Below, piece by piece: positions 9,093-18,006 of a stretch of DNA of 64,000 nucleotides (position 1 is the stretch's first letter; each line of letters opens with the position of its first letter). A program made the translations under genes and the position numbers. Source of the stretch: REBR01 sp033721915 (GTDB lineage Bacteria > Pseudomonadota > Gammaproteobacteria > Pseudomonadales > Oleiphilaceae); NCBI GenBank assembly GCA_033721915.1, contig JAWWAC010000009.1:11502-75501 (forward strand), written 5' to 3'. The notes beneath the pieces are model-generated. The model saw only the letters and a program-made list of their open reading frames with translations. It searched no databases and was not told where the DNA came from.

Positions 9093-11918
9093 CTAAAAGT
9101 CAGCGCAGGAGGCATTATTTTCCGGAATCAGGGTCACCCGGCTTTCCCCTTCGCCCACCACAAACCAGTCACTGTCCCGGGAGCGCCCCCATTCCAGGGC
9201 ACCACAGAGGGTCAGTGCCTCACCCAGGCCGGTGACCTGCACCCGGGTGATGCCGTCGGACTGGAGCCGTCCCTCGATCAGCTGATCCACCGCCAGTGCC
9301 ATGGCACTGGCATCCAGAGTCACTCCCTCGACATTCTCCAGTGTGGCTGTAAAGGCGTTCTCATGGGTGCCTTCCTCGCTCAGGGTCAACCAGTCCAGTC
9401 CGGTGCGCACAAAGGGGGTGGAGTGATTGGCCGGTGAGAACACCGGGCTTGAGACGTAGTCCGGGGCATCCATCAGCCCGCTCCGGGGCGTGGTGAGGAT
9501 GTTGTCCCCCGGCAGCCGTTTGCTTTCCGCCTCTACCAGTGCGAACCGGTCCGGGTCGTCGGGGTTGCCATCACGCATGGCAATGTCGCTCACCCAGTAG
9601 GCGCCACGGGGATAAATAAAGGCGAAATCCGCTTCCTCGATACCACGGCGGCGCACTTCCCCGGCGGCCCTCACCAGTGCGGGAACCCGCTTGTAGGTGA
9701 CGACACGGGGGTTTTCCGGGCGCTGGAACTGCTGCAGGTAGAAGGCACCGTCCGCCCATTCGTCCACAATGGCCTGTGTGAAGTGCTCGTAGCCGGCAAA
9801 GCTCAGCAGATCGTGTCGGTAACCCAGTTCCGTCAGGCGCTTGCCAAAGCGCAGGACACCGCTGTAGGGGACCAGCTGGTCATTGGTGCCGTGGTGAATG
9901 GACAGTGGGAAGTGGCGGGCATTCTCCAGCAGGCGCCAGTTGAGCTGGGCGTTGGCACGGCCGCCGTTGGCCTCGATAAAGCAGGCGCTGCCATCACCGC
10001 AGACTTCCTTTTCGGGACCCAGTCCGGTCCAGCCACCCTGGGTGGTGGAGCCGGAGCTGGAGAATCCGGCGGCGAAGAGGTCCGGGTACAGCAGGCCGAA
10101 CTGATAGGTGCCATAGCCTCCCATGGAGTAACCGGAGAGGTAGATGCGTCGGTCATCCACATGGAACAGGCCGCCACCGGCCCCCGGAAGCCGGTTGTCC
10201 GGGTATTGCTCCGGTGCCGGCAGTGCGGTGCCACGGGTGATCCCCAGACCGGCCGCGTCGGCAAAGACTTCGAACAGATCCTGATGGGCGCTGCCCACAT
10301 ACCAGCTGCTGGTGCCACGGGCCCTTGGTGTGACCACGATGTTGTTCACCTCTTCCCCCAGCTGGTGAATCAGCCTGGGGGTCCAGGCAGCTCCGGAGTG
10401 GGCCTTGCCACCACGGTAGTGCAGCCAGAATGTCAGGGGACTGGGTGATTGCGGGTCATGGCCTGACGGCACATAGAAGCCGTAGTGCTGATGACGTCCG
10501 TCTTCGCGGCTGTCCTCCAGTGAAATGTTGTCCCCGGAGACAAAGCGGCGTTCATGGTAGCCCGGTCCCGGACGGACCCTCTGGGTCAGCCCTGAATCCA
10601 GATGATGCAGATCAATGTCCGCCACAAAATGGTCCAGGTTGCCCTGCAGCAGTGACAGTGCCTGTGAACGCTCGTTGTACAGGCCGGCGACCGGCTCATT
10701 GAAACGGTAGGCGACATTGGCCGGTGTCAGGCTGCCATCGCCATTGACCCGCAGTGTCATCACCGCCACTCGCAGTGTGCCGTCAGCGCGCTGGAACAGC
10801 CTCCTGGGCAGAGACGCCTGCAGGGCATTGTCATAGCCGCCGGTCTCGATGGTGACCCGGGGGCTGGCCAGTGCCCGGCCGCTGAGGGTGTCGAAGACGG
10901 TGCTGCCATTGCGCCGCAGTATTGCGGCCCGGTCAAAACGGTGGCTTCTCAGTTCCGTGTCCAGGCCGATGTCCAGTCCGGACAGGCCCGAGCGGTCATC
11001 ACGGGTATCCGCCAGTACCAGTACCGCCATGTTCTGCTCGTTGATCAGCCGGCTGACCCGGGTCATGAGGTGCAGGTTCTGCCTGTCTGCCGCCCATCGC
11101 ACCTCGGTGAGGTCCGTGCCGTCTTCCCGGTCCGTGGCGTCACCATAATGGTCCGGTGCACCCGCAGGGCGGGGGGTGCCGAACTGGTCACCGGCGGCCT
11201 GGAAGAGCTGATCGAGACGGGCGGTGCGTGTGTTGAGTTCTCCCAGCAGCATCAGTGCCGCCAGTCGCCGTGCGTCGTCTCCGTCGTCGGCACCAAAGGC
11301 GTCAAACTGGTAGTCGGAGTAGATGTGTTCCCCGCTGTGGTAAAGGGCGGTGCCGCCGATGTGGCTGGGCTCCCCCAGCCACTGATCGGCCTGCCTGACG
11401 CTCTTACCATCGGGCTCAAGCCGTGATTCCGCCTCGACAATCAGCGCGCCCCGCGCCACAGGCTCGGAGGTCACCGGCACCCGGTCCGGCACTCCGGCAC
11501 TGTCACTGATGGCGCGGCAAAGGGGTGCGGCGGGGGTTTCGGGGCACTGGCCGATCAACTGGGAGAAAAACCCGGCAGCGGCACTGGTACCGATGAAGTC
11601 GTAGGTGGCATTCACGGCACAGTTCAGCCCCGATTCATCCGCGGGACACTTTGACAGGGCCTCAGGCAGTCCTTCCAGTGAGGCCTGGCAGATGGCCGGG
11701 TCCTGCTCCAGCAGGCACTCGGCCAGACCCTGTCCCACAGCGCTACCGGACTGCTGATCCGACTGAGCCGCCCTGGCATGATCCGGTGGGCCTTTTCTTT
11801 GGCTCTGGTCGGGATTGTCGCTTTCGACACAGCCTGAAAGACCCAGTGCCAGAGTCATTAAAAGAAGGGTGGTGGCGTTGAATACCCGCGCCCGGGCAGT
11901 GCTGGATGGCCTTTGCAT
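9093..11918 (-). CDS. large lipoprotein with esterase/PHB-depolymerase-like domain
   Basis: A 941-residue secreted protein. The signal peptide ends in the lipobox LGLSGC (Cys about 30) and is followed by a polar tether with KGPPDHA. Residues about 130-420 look like a beta-sandwich module with sugar-binding flavour. The catalytic part has the nucleophile elbow GYSMGG (Ser about 597), an upstream HYRGG that may form the oxyanion hole, and FAGYEHFT with a possible catalytic His. The arrangement matches PHB-depolymerase/prolyl-oligopeptidase-like esterases; polymer or ester substrates are an inference. It shares its linker motif with the lipoprotein hydrolase at 1599-3755. GGGGGA precedes the ATG by about 10 bases. 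Confidence 0.8.
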   Translation of the reverse strand: MQRPSSTARARVFNATTLLLMTLALGLSGCVESDNPDQSQRKGPPDHARAAQSDQQSGSAVGQGLAECLLEQDPAICQASLEGLPEALSKCPADESGLNCAVNATYDFIGTSAAAGFFSQLIGQCPETPAAPLCRAISDSAGVPDRVPVTSEPVARGALIVEAESRLEPDGKSVRQADQWLGEPSHIGGTALYHSGEHIYSDYQFDAFGADDGDDARRLAALMLLGELNTRTARLDQLFQAAGDQFGTPRPAGAPDHYGDATDREDGTDLTEVRWAADRQNLHLMTRVSRLINEQNMAVLVLADTRDDRSGLSGLDIGLDTELRSHRFDRAAILRRNGSTVFDTLSGRALASPRVTIETGGYDNALQASLPRRLFQRADGTLRVAVMTLRVNGDGSLTPANVAYRFNEPVAGLYNERSQALSLLQGNLDHFVADIDLHHLDSGLTQRVRPGPGYHERRFVSGDNISLEDSREDGRHQHYGFYVPSGHDPQSPSPLTFWLHYRGGKAHSGAAWTPRLIHQLGEEVNNIVVTPRARGTSSWYVGSAHQDLFEVFADAAGLGITRGTALPAPEQYPDNRLPGAGGGLFHVDDRRIYLSGYSMGGYGTYQFGLLYPDLFAAGFSSSGSTTQGGWTGLGPEKEVCGDGSACFIEANGGRANAQLNWRLLENARHFPLSIHHGTNDQLVPYSGVLRFGKRLTELGYRHDLLSFAGYEHFTQAIVDEWADGAFYLQQFQRPENPRVVTYKRVPALVRAAGEVRRRGIEEADFAFIYPRGAYWVSDIAMRDGNPDDPDRFALVEAESKRLPGDNILTTPRSGLMDAPDYVSSPVFSPANHSTPFVRTGLDWLTLSEEGTHENAFTATLENVEGVTLDASAMALAVDQLIEGRLQSDGITRVQVTGLGEALTLCGALEWGRSRDSDWFVVGEGESRVTLIPENNASCADF

Positions 11919-11969
11919 GCGGTGAGTCCCCCGACAGAGTCTTGTTTTTGTCCTTGTGTAACGATCGGC

Positions 11970-13190
11970 TCAGGGGGAACGTTCGCTTTTTTGTAATGGT
12001 TTGTCACGTTTTGTGTCCCCCAGACGGGTTGTCATCATCAGACCGGCCAGCAATCCACCCAGCAGAAGCGCCATGGCCGCCCACAGAAACACCCGGTCGG
12101 CGCCTCCGCCACTGGCACCGGAGTAAAGCCCGACAAACAACGCCGCGGCGGCACCCTGGGCGCAGGCAAAGGTGGCGGTGGCCAGCCCCCAGGCACGGAC
12201 ATGGCCGCTCGGGCTGGTGAGGTCCGCAAGACGGGCGGAGACTATGGCCACCATGCCGGGGACCAGTGCGCCCACCAGCAACGAGGACAGGCTCAGGCTC
12301 CACAGCGCCGGGTGCCATGCCGGCAGTGCCACGGCGGTGGCCTTGACCAGCAGTGCCGCCAGCAGCAACCTGTCCCAGCCGCTGTGCCGCCCCAGCTGCC
12401 CCACCACAAAGGGCCCCAGAAGGGCGCCGACGCCGAACAGGGCCCACTGCAGGGCACTCTGGCCGGCGGACAGGTCCAGGTGACGCTGCAGATAATCCAC
12501 CCAGAACAGGGTGTGGGGCACAAAACCGATGGCATCCAGTGCGTAGATGCCACAGACCAGCAACAGGGGCAGGGTCAAGGCCCCCGATGAGGGGGCTTCG
12601 CGGCCACTGACCGGCTTGATTGTCTCTACGGGCCAGGGAGCGAACAGCAGCATCAGGCTCAGTCCCCCCAACAGGGCCAGACCCAGCCAGGCGATACCCA
12701 CTCCGGCCGACACCAGCCAGGGCACCAGGGTGGCGGACAGCAGGATGCCCAGCCCCACGCCCAGGAAGATGGTCGCACCACCCCATGCCCTGGCCGCCAG
12801 GGGCAGTGACTGGAGCATGGTGGAGGGCACCAGCACCATCAGCATGGCGCCGCACAGGCCGCTGATAAAACGGGCCAGGAAATACAGGGCCATGGGAAAA
12901 GGCCAGGCACAGACCACAAAGCTTGCCACCACCAGAACCGCGCAGACACGGGCCACCCGGGCGGTGTCAAAGCGGGCTGCAATGGCGGCGGACAACAGGG
13001 CACCCAGTGTGTAACCGATCAGGTTGGCGGCCCCCAGCCAGCCGGCCTCGTTGGCGGTAAACCACGCCTGCAGGATCAGCTCCGGCAGCAGTGCGGTGTA
13101 AGCGAAGCGGGCCAGACCCACCCCTAGCAGTGTGGCGGCAATGCCGAGGACAATGGGCCCGGGGCGGTTAATGCCCATGGCAGACTCCAT
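11970..13190 (-). CDS. YbfB/YjiJ-family MFS transporter
   Basis: A roughly 406-residue carrier with twelve predicted membrane helices. The N-terminal ARFAYTALLPELI and GWLGAANLIGYTLGAL are typical of the YbfB/YjiJ MFS group, whose substrates are mostly unknown. The start is uncertain: ATG 13190, ATG 13178 (GGAG 6 bases upstream) or a GTG at 13235 that overlaps the stop of the upstream GST gene as GTGA, which would couple the two. It is probably co-transcribed with the GST at 13232-13849. Confidence 0.85.
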   Translation of the reverse strand: MESAMGINRPGPIVLGIAATLLGVGLARFAYTALLPELILQAWFTANEAGWLGAANLIGYTLGALLSAAIAARFDTARVARVCAVLVVASFVVCAWPFPMALYFLARFISGLCGAMLMVLVPSTMLQSLPLAARAWGGATIFLGVGLGILLSATLVPWLVSAGVGIAWLGLALLGGLSLMLLFAPWPVETIKPVSGREAPSSGALTLPLLLVCGIYALDAIGFVPHTLFWVDYLQRHLDLSAGQSALQWALFGVGALLGPFVVGQLGRHSGWDRLLLAALLVKATAVALPAWHPALWSLSLSSLLVGALVPGMVAIVSARLADLTSPSGHVRAWGLATATFACAQGAAAALFVGLYSGASGGGADRVFLWAAMALLLGGLLAGLMMTTRLGDTKRDKPLQKSERSP

Positions 13191-13231
13191 GAGGAGTTGG
13201 TCCCCTTGGGCGAGTGGGTGAAACAGCTGTG

Positions 13232-13849
13232 TCACTCACCGGGGACTGTCTCCCGGAATACCGGCTCCCCGGAGATCTGCTGATACCAGGCGGCGAGGAA
13301 ATCACAGCCTTCACGCCATTGCAGTGCATCGAGACGGAAATCCAGATACCCAAGGGCACAGCCCAGTGCGATCCGGCCCAGTGTCAGTGGCTGATCTCCG
13401 TTTTCAGGGAATCCGTTGAGATTGAGGTGTTGCAGTGTGCGGCGGATGGCCCCGGTCCAGCGCTCTTTCCAGAACGGAGACTGCTGCTCTGAGGGACGGG
13501 CGGATTCCATCACCAGCAGAAAGGCCGCATCCATGATGCCATCGGCCAGGGCCTGCAGCACGCGCTCGTCCTCGTGCCTGTCCGGGTCGGGCCCCATCAG
13601 GCTGCTGCGGCCACGTCGTACCGCCAGCTCGTCCAGGCTCTGGCAGATCACCGGGCTGTCCACAATCAGCCGGCCCTCGTCCGTCACCAGCGCCGGCACC
13701 CTGCCCAGTGGATTGGCCGGTTCCAGCAGGGCACTGTCCCTGACCGGATTGAGCGTCATCCGGGTGATTTCCCCGTCAAGCCCATGGAGGCTGGCACAGA
13801 TCCAGACCTTTCTGGCGTAGGGAGAGGTGTTTGAGGTGTAGAGTTTCAT
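13232..13849 (-). CDS. glutathione S-transferase-family protein
   Basis: A 205-residue cytosolic protein with a thioredoxin-fold N-terminal domain: MKLYTSNTSPYARKVWI, then NPLGRVPALV with the cis-Pro and VDSPVICQSLDE with the glutathione-binding acidic/Ser pair. An all-helical C-terminal domain follows. AAGGAG 7 bases upstream supports ATG 13849 over an ATG eight codons earlier. It conjugates or reduces substrates with glutathione in the general family scheme; the actual substrate is unknown. It is followed directly by the MFS gene, and the two may form a small detoxification operon. Confidence 0.88.
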   Translation of the reverse strand: MKLYTSNTSPYARKVWICASLHGLDGEITRMTLNPVRDSALLEPANPLGRVPALVTDEGRLIVDSPVICQSLDELAVRRGRSSLMGPDPDRHEDERVLQALADGIMDAAFLLVMESARPSEQQSPFWKERWTGAIRRTLQHLNLNGFPENGDQPLTLGRIALGCALGYLDFRLDALQWREGCDFLAAWYQQISGEPVFRETVPGE

Positions 13850-14119
13850 GGGGGGTGCTCCTTGCGGATCCACTGTCCAGTATGACCTCCGGGCAAATCG
13901 ATGTCAGTAGAGTGGTGTCACCGACGCTGTCCGGTACGCTGTTTCAGGCCGGTTTCCGGTTCCGACCTGAAAGGCAGCACAGTATAGTCACAGGGTCGCC
14001 GTTGGTGGATTGCCGCCGGGCCCGGTGTCCGTGTTTTGTGATGCCCTCCGGATTCCATGGCCAGTGAACCCGGGTCTGCAAAAAGGCTTCCCGACAGCGT
14101 CACTCAGGGTCATGAAATT

Positions 14120-14147
14120 TTGCAGCCTTTCAGGCAGGCGCTATAGT
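14120..14147 (+). promoter_or_regulatory. sigma70-type promoter for the 2-hydroxy-acid oxidase gene
   Basis: TTGCAG (14120-14125) and TATAGT (14142-14147) are separated by 16 bases, about 70 bases upstream of the ATG at 14215. This lies in the 365-base divergent region 13850-14214. The rest of that region shows no gene, and no clear minus-strand promoter for the GST could be picked out. Confidence 0.6.
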
Positions 14148-14214
14148 GCCCCTCTGACCCATAAAAACCGGTATCCGTTTTTTGTCGGTACCAATAAGCC
14201 ATCAGGAGCCCTTC

Positions 14215-15507
14215 ATGAACGACAAGCAAGCCCCCACTCCCAGTGCCACGCTGGACCGCCAGCGGGAAATCTACCTGAAGGGTCTCAGTGGCGAGAAACC
14301 GGCGGTGCCCATTGATTTCTCCGCACTGGAGAAAAAGGGGCAGCAGTCCATGAGTGCCGAGGCCTATGCCTATATCGCCGGTGGCGCCGGTCTGGAGGCC
14401 ACCATGGCCAGCAACCGGGCCTCCTTTGACCGCTGGCGCATTGTGCCGCGCATGCTCAATGACGTGTCGGAGCGGGATACCACCGTGGAGCTTTTCGGCC
14501 GCACATTGCCCAGCCCCTTCCTGCTGAGCCCCATCGGTGTTCTGGAAATGGCCCACAAGGAGTCCGACCAGGCGGTGGCCCGTGCCGCCGCGGCGGAGAA
14601 TATCCCCATGATTTTCTCCAACCAGGCTTCCACACCCATGGAGAAGGTGGCTGAGACCATGGGGGAGGCGGCCCGCTGGTTCCAGCTGTACTGGAGCAAG
14701 TCCGATGAACTGGTGGGCAGCCTGGTATCACGGGCCGAGCGCTGCGGCTGCGAGGCCATTGTGGTGACTCTGGACACCACGGTTCTTGGCTGGCGCACAC
14801 GGGATCTGGACCTGGCCTATCTGCCCTTTCTCCGTGGCAAGGGCATTGCCCAGTACACCTCGGACCCGGTCTTTCTGGAGAGCCTGAAAAAGGTGGCCGA
14901 GGGCGGTGACGACACGCCCAGGCCGAAGATCACCCTGGAGACACTCAACACGCTCCGTCAGGTGGGTCAGTCCTGGCCCGGTCCCACTCTGGAGGGGCTG
15001 CGTTCCGGCAAGGCACTGGCGGCTGTGCAGGAGTTTATTGCCGTTTATTCCAGGCCTTCACTCACCTGGCAAGACCTGAAGATGCTGCGGGAGCACACCT
15101 CGCTGCCGATTCTGCTCAAGGGCATACAGCACGCCGACGATGCCCGTATGGCGGTGGATTACGGCATGGATGGCATTATCGTCTCCAACCATGGCGGTCG
15201 TCAGGTGGATGGTGCCATCGGCAGCTTTGACGCACTGCCGGCGGTGACACAGGCCGTGGCAGGTCGTGTTCCGGTGATCATGGACAGCGGTATCCGTGGC
15301 GGTGCCGATGTGTTCAAGGCACTGGCGATGGGGGCCACGGCCGTGGGTCTGGGCCGACCCTGGGTCTATGGCCTGGCCATTGCCGGTGAGCAGGGGGTGC
15401 GGGAAGTGATCAGCAACCTCAAGACAGACTTTGAGCTGACCATGGCACTGTCCGGTTGCCGCTCCATCAGCGAGATCACACCGGATGCCCTTTCCCGCAT
15501 TGACTGA
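14215..15507 (+). CDS. FMN-dependent 2-hydroxy-acid oxidase (lactate 2-monooxygenase-like)
   Basis: A 430-residue flavoenzyme of the 2-hydroxy-acid dehydrogenase/oxidase family, a TIM barrel binding FMN. Family signatures seen: LSPIGVLEMAH near the FMN site, QLYWSKSD, VVTLDTTVLGWRTRDLDL, LLKGIQHADDA with the catalytic Lys, and the active-site SNHGGRQVDG with the His/Arg pair, then MDSGIRGGADVFKALAMGA for the phosphate. GWRTRDLDLAYLPFL resembles lactate 2-monooxygenase more than LldD, but the substrate is not proven. AGGAG six bases before ATG 14215 sets the start; an earlier in-frame TTG is rejected. Confidence 0.88.
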   Translation: MNDKQAPTPSATLDRQREIYLKGLSGEKPAVPIDFSALEKKGQQSMSAEAYAYIAGGAGLEATMASNRASFDRWRIVPRMLNDVSERDTTVELFGRTLPSPFLLSPIGVLEMAHKESDQAVARAAAAENIPMIFSNQASTPMEKVAETMGEAARWFQLYWSKSDELVGSLVSRAERCGCEAIVVTLDTTVLGWRTRDLDLAYLPFLRGKGIAQYTSDPVFLESLKKVAEGGDDTPRPKITLETLNTLRQVGQSWPGPTLEGLRSGKALAAVQEFIAVYSRPSLTWQDLKMLREHTSLPILLKGIQHADDARMAVDYGMDGIIVSNHGGRQVDGAIGSFDALPAVTQAVAGRVPVIMDSGIRGGADVFKALAMGATAVGLGRPWVYGLAIAGEQGVREVISNLKTDFELTMALSGCRSISEITPDALSRID

Positions 15508-15532
15508 TCTTTTTAAGTAACTGATATATAAT

Positions 15533-15565
15533 AAAAAAGGAGGCCATATGGCCTCCCTTTTTTTT
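15533..15565. terminator. bidirectional Rho-independent terminator
   Basis: An A-run, then GGAGGCC (15539-15545) pairing with GGCCTCC (15550-15556) around a short ATAT centre, then a run of T to 15565. It separates the converging oxidase gene and gyrB and works on both strands. Confidence 0.9.
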
Positions 15566-15591
15566 GCACGGCATTTCTTACTGCTGCCCCA

Positions 15592-18006
15592 TCAGATATC
15601 CAGGTTCAGCACCGTCAGTGCATTGCTCTGGATAAAATCCCTTCGGGGCTCCACTTCGTCGCCCATAAGGGTGGTGAAGATCTGGTCCGCGGCAATGGCG
15701 TCCTCGATGGTGACCTTCATCATGCGGCGGGTTTCCGGATCCATGGTGGTCTCCCAGAGCTGTTCCGGGTTCATCTCTCCCAGACCCTTGTAGCGCTGTA
15801 TGGACAGGCCACGCTGTGCCTCTTTCATCAGCCAGTCCAGCGCGCCGGCAAAGCTCAGCACCGGATGCTGCCGGTCACCGCGTTGTATATAGGCGCCTTC
15901 GCCCACCAGACCGTGGAGTTTTTCACCCAGTGCGGCAATGGCCTTATAGGGGGGAGACTCGAAGAACTCGTGGCGGAAGACGTAGTTGTAGGGGATGCCG
16001 TGGATCAGCAGGGTCACTTTCGGCAGTGCCAGTTTGCGCTCGGGGTCCTCGGTGACGGAGAACTCGTACTTGATGCCGGTACGGGTATCCAGCACCAGTT
16101 TCCTGGAAAGTTGATCCACCCAATCCGCCACCTTGTCCTCGTCCTTAAGGTCTTCCACTGTCAACCTGGCCAGGCTGATCATTTCCTCCAGGACCCGTTC
16201 CGGGTAGGCTCTGGACAGACGCTCGATCACCGAACTCACGGACTGGTATTCCTTCACCAGGGATTCCAGTGCGGTGTCTCTCAATGGCGGTGCGTCCGGA
16301 TTGACAAAGAACTGGGCCTTCTCCAGTGCGGTCTGCGTCAGATAGGCGGTCTTGGCCTTCTCGTCTTTCAGATACTGCTCCTGCTTGCCGCGCTTGACCT
16401 TGTACAGTGGCGGCATGGCGATGTACACATGGCCCCGCTCAATCAGCTCACGCATCTGGCGGAAGAAGAACGTCAACAGCAGTGTGCGGATGTGGGAGCC
16501 GTCCACATCGGCGTCCGTCATGACAATGATGGAGTGGTAACGCAGCTTGTCCGGGTCGTAGTCTTCACGGCCGATGCCACAGCCCAGTGCCGTGATCAGC
16601 GTGCCCACTTCCACCGAGGAGAGCATCTTGTCGAAACGGGCTTTCTCCACGTTCAGGATCTTGCCCTTCAGTGGCAGTATGGCCTGTGTCTTACGGGCAC
16701 GGCCCTGTTTGGCACTGCCGCCGGCGGACTCACCCTCCACTATGAACAGTTCCGACAGGGCCGGGTCCTTCTCCTGGCAGTCGGCCAGCTTGCCGGGCAG
16801 GCCCGCCACATCCAGCGCCCCTTTGCGCCGTGTCATATCGCGGGCCTTGCGGGCCGCTTCACGGGCGCGGGCGGCGTCGATCATCTTGTTGACGATGATT
16901 TTGGTTTCCTGAGGGTTTTCCTGCAGATAATCCGCAAAGTGCTTGTACAGCTCCTGTTCAACGGCGGTTTTCACTTCCGAGGAGACCAGCTTGTCCTTGG
17001 TCTGTGAGGAAAACTTGGGGTCCGGCACCTTGACGCTGACAATGGCGGTCAGGCCCTCACGGGCGTCGTCCCCGGAGGTGCTGATCTTGTGCTTCTTCAG
17101 CAGCCCTTCCTGCTCAATGTAACTGTTGAGCGTACGGGTCAGTGCCGCCCGGAAGCCGGCCATATGGGTGCCACCATCCCGCTGTGGGATGTTGTTGGTG
17201 AAGCTGTAGATGTTTTCCTGGAACCCTTCGTTCCACTGCAGTGCCACTTCCACGGCAATGCCATCGTCCCGCTGTTTGTTGAAATGAAACACCGGGTTGA
17301 TCGCCGCCTTGTTGGCGTTCAGGTGCTCCACAAAAGCACGCAGGCCACCGTCGTACTGGAAGACTTCATCGCGGCCACTGCGTTCATCGGTCAGGCGGAT
17401 ACGCACACCGCTGTTCAGGAAAGCCAGTTCCCGCAGACGCTTGGCCAGCATATCGAAGTGGAATTCGATGTTGGTGAAGGTCTCCGGAGAGGGAATGAAG
17501 TGCACCTGTGTACCGGTCTGATCCGTTTCACCCACTACTGACAGGGGGGTTTCAGGCACACCGTCCTGATAGCGTTGTTCATAGACTTTGCCTTCCCTGC
17601 GGACTGTAAGCTTCAGTTCCGAGGAGAGGGCGTTGACCACCGAGACACCTACGCCGTGGAGACCGCCGGAGACCTTGTAGCTGTTGTCATCGAACTTACC
17701 ACCGGCGTGAAGCACCGTCATGATGACTTCCGCCGCCGACACTCCTTCCTCCTCATGCATATCCACGGGGATGCCACGGCCGTCGTCCCGGACGGTCACG
17801 GACTCATCCGGATGGATCACCACACCGATTTCAGTGCAGTGACCGGCCAGCGCTTCATCGATGCTGTTATCCACCAGCTCGAACACCATGTGGTGCAGAC
17901 CCGTGCCATCGTCCGTATCGCCGATGTACATACCCGGACGCTTTCTGACTGCGTCCAGACCCTTGAGGACTTTAATATTGGAGGAGTTATAAGTCGGTTC
18001 GCTCAT
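15592..18006 (-). CDS. gyrB: DNA gyrase subunit B
   Basis: An 804-residue ATPase subunit of the gyrase A2B2 complex that introduces negative supercoils. The GHKL ATPase fold opens with YNSSNIKVLKGLDAVRKRPGMYIGDT, with ELVDNSIDEA, VRDDGRGIP and GGLHGVGVSVVNA for nucleotide binding. The TOPRIM domain has EGESAGGSAKQGR and the metal-binding DADVDGSHIRTLLLT. The C-terminus contains QRYKGLGEMNPEQLWETTMDP and DFIQSNAL. Length and order match proteobacterial GyrB. The start codon abuts the recF stop without a gap, so the two genes are co-transcribed. Confidence 0.99.
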   Translation of the reverse strand: MSEPTYNSSNIKVLKGLDAVRKRPGMYIGDTDDGTGLHHMVFELVDNSIDEALAGHCTEIGVVIHPDESVTVRDDGRGIPVDMHEEEGVSAAEVIMTVLHAGGKFDDNSYKVSGGLHGVGVSVVNALSSELKLTVRREGKVYEQRYQDGVPETPLSVVGETDQTGTQVHFIPSPETFTNIEFHFDMLAKRLRELAFLNSGVRIRLTDERSGRDEVFQYDGGLRAFVEHLNANKAAINPVFHFNKQRDDGIAVEVALQWNEGFQENIYSFTNNIPQRDGGTHMAGFRAALTRTLNSYIEQEGLLKKHKISTSGDDAREGLTAIVSVKVPDPKFSSQTKDKLVSSEVKTAVEQELYKHFADYLQENPQETKIIVNKMIDAARAREAARKARDMTRRKGALDVAGLPGKLADCQEKDPALSELFIVEGESAGGSAKQGRARKTQAILPLKGKILNVEKARFDKMLSSVEVGTLITALGCGIGREDYDPDKLRYHSIIVMTDADVDGSHIRTLLLTFFFRQMRELIERGHVYIAMPPLYKVKRGKQEQYLKDEKAKTAYLTQTALEKAQFFVNPDAPPLRDTALESLVKEYQSVSSVIERLSRAYPERVLEEMISLARLTVEDLKDEDKVADWVDQLSRKLVLDTRTGIKYEFSVTEDPERKLALPKVTLLIHGIPYNYVFRHEFFESPPYKAIAALGEKLHGLVGEGAYIQRGDRQHPVLSFAGALDWLMKEAQRGLSIQRYKGLGEMNPEQLWETTMDPETRRMMKVTIEDAIAADQIFTTLMGDEVEPRRDFIQSNALTVLNLDI

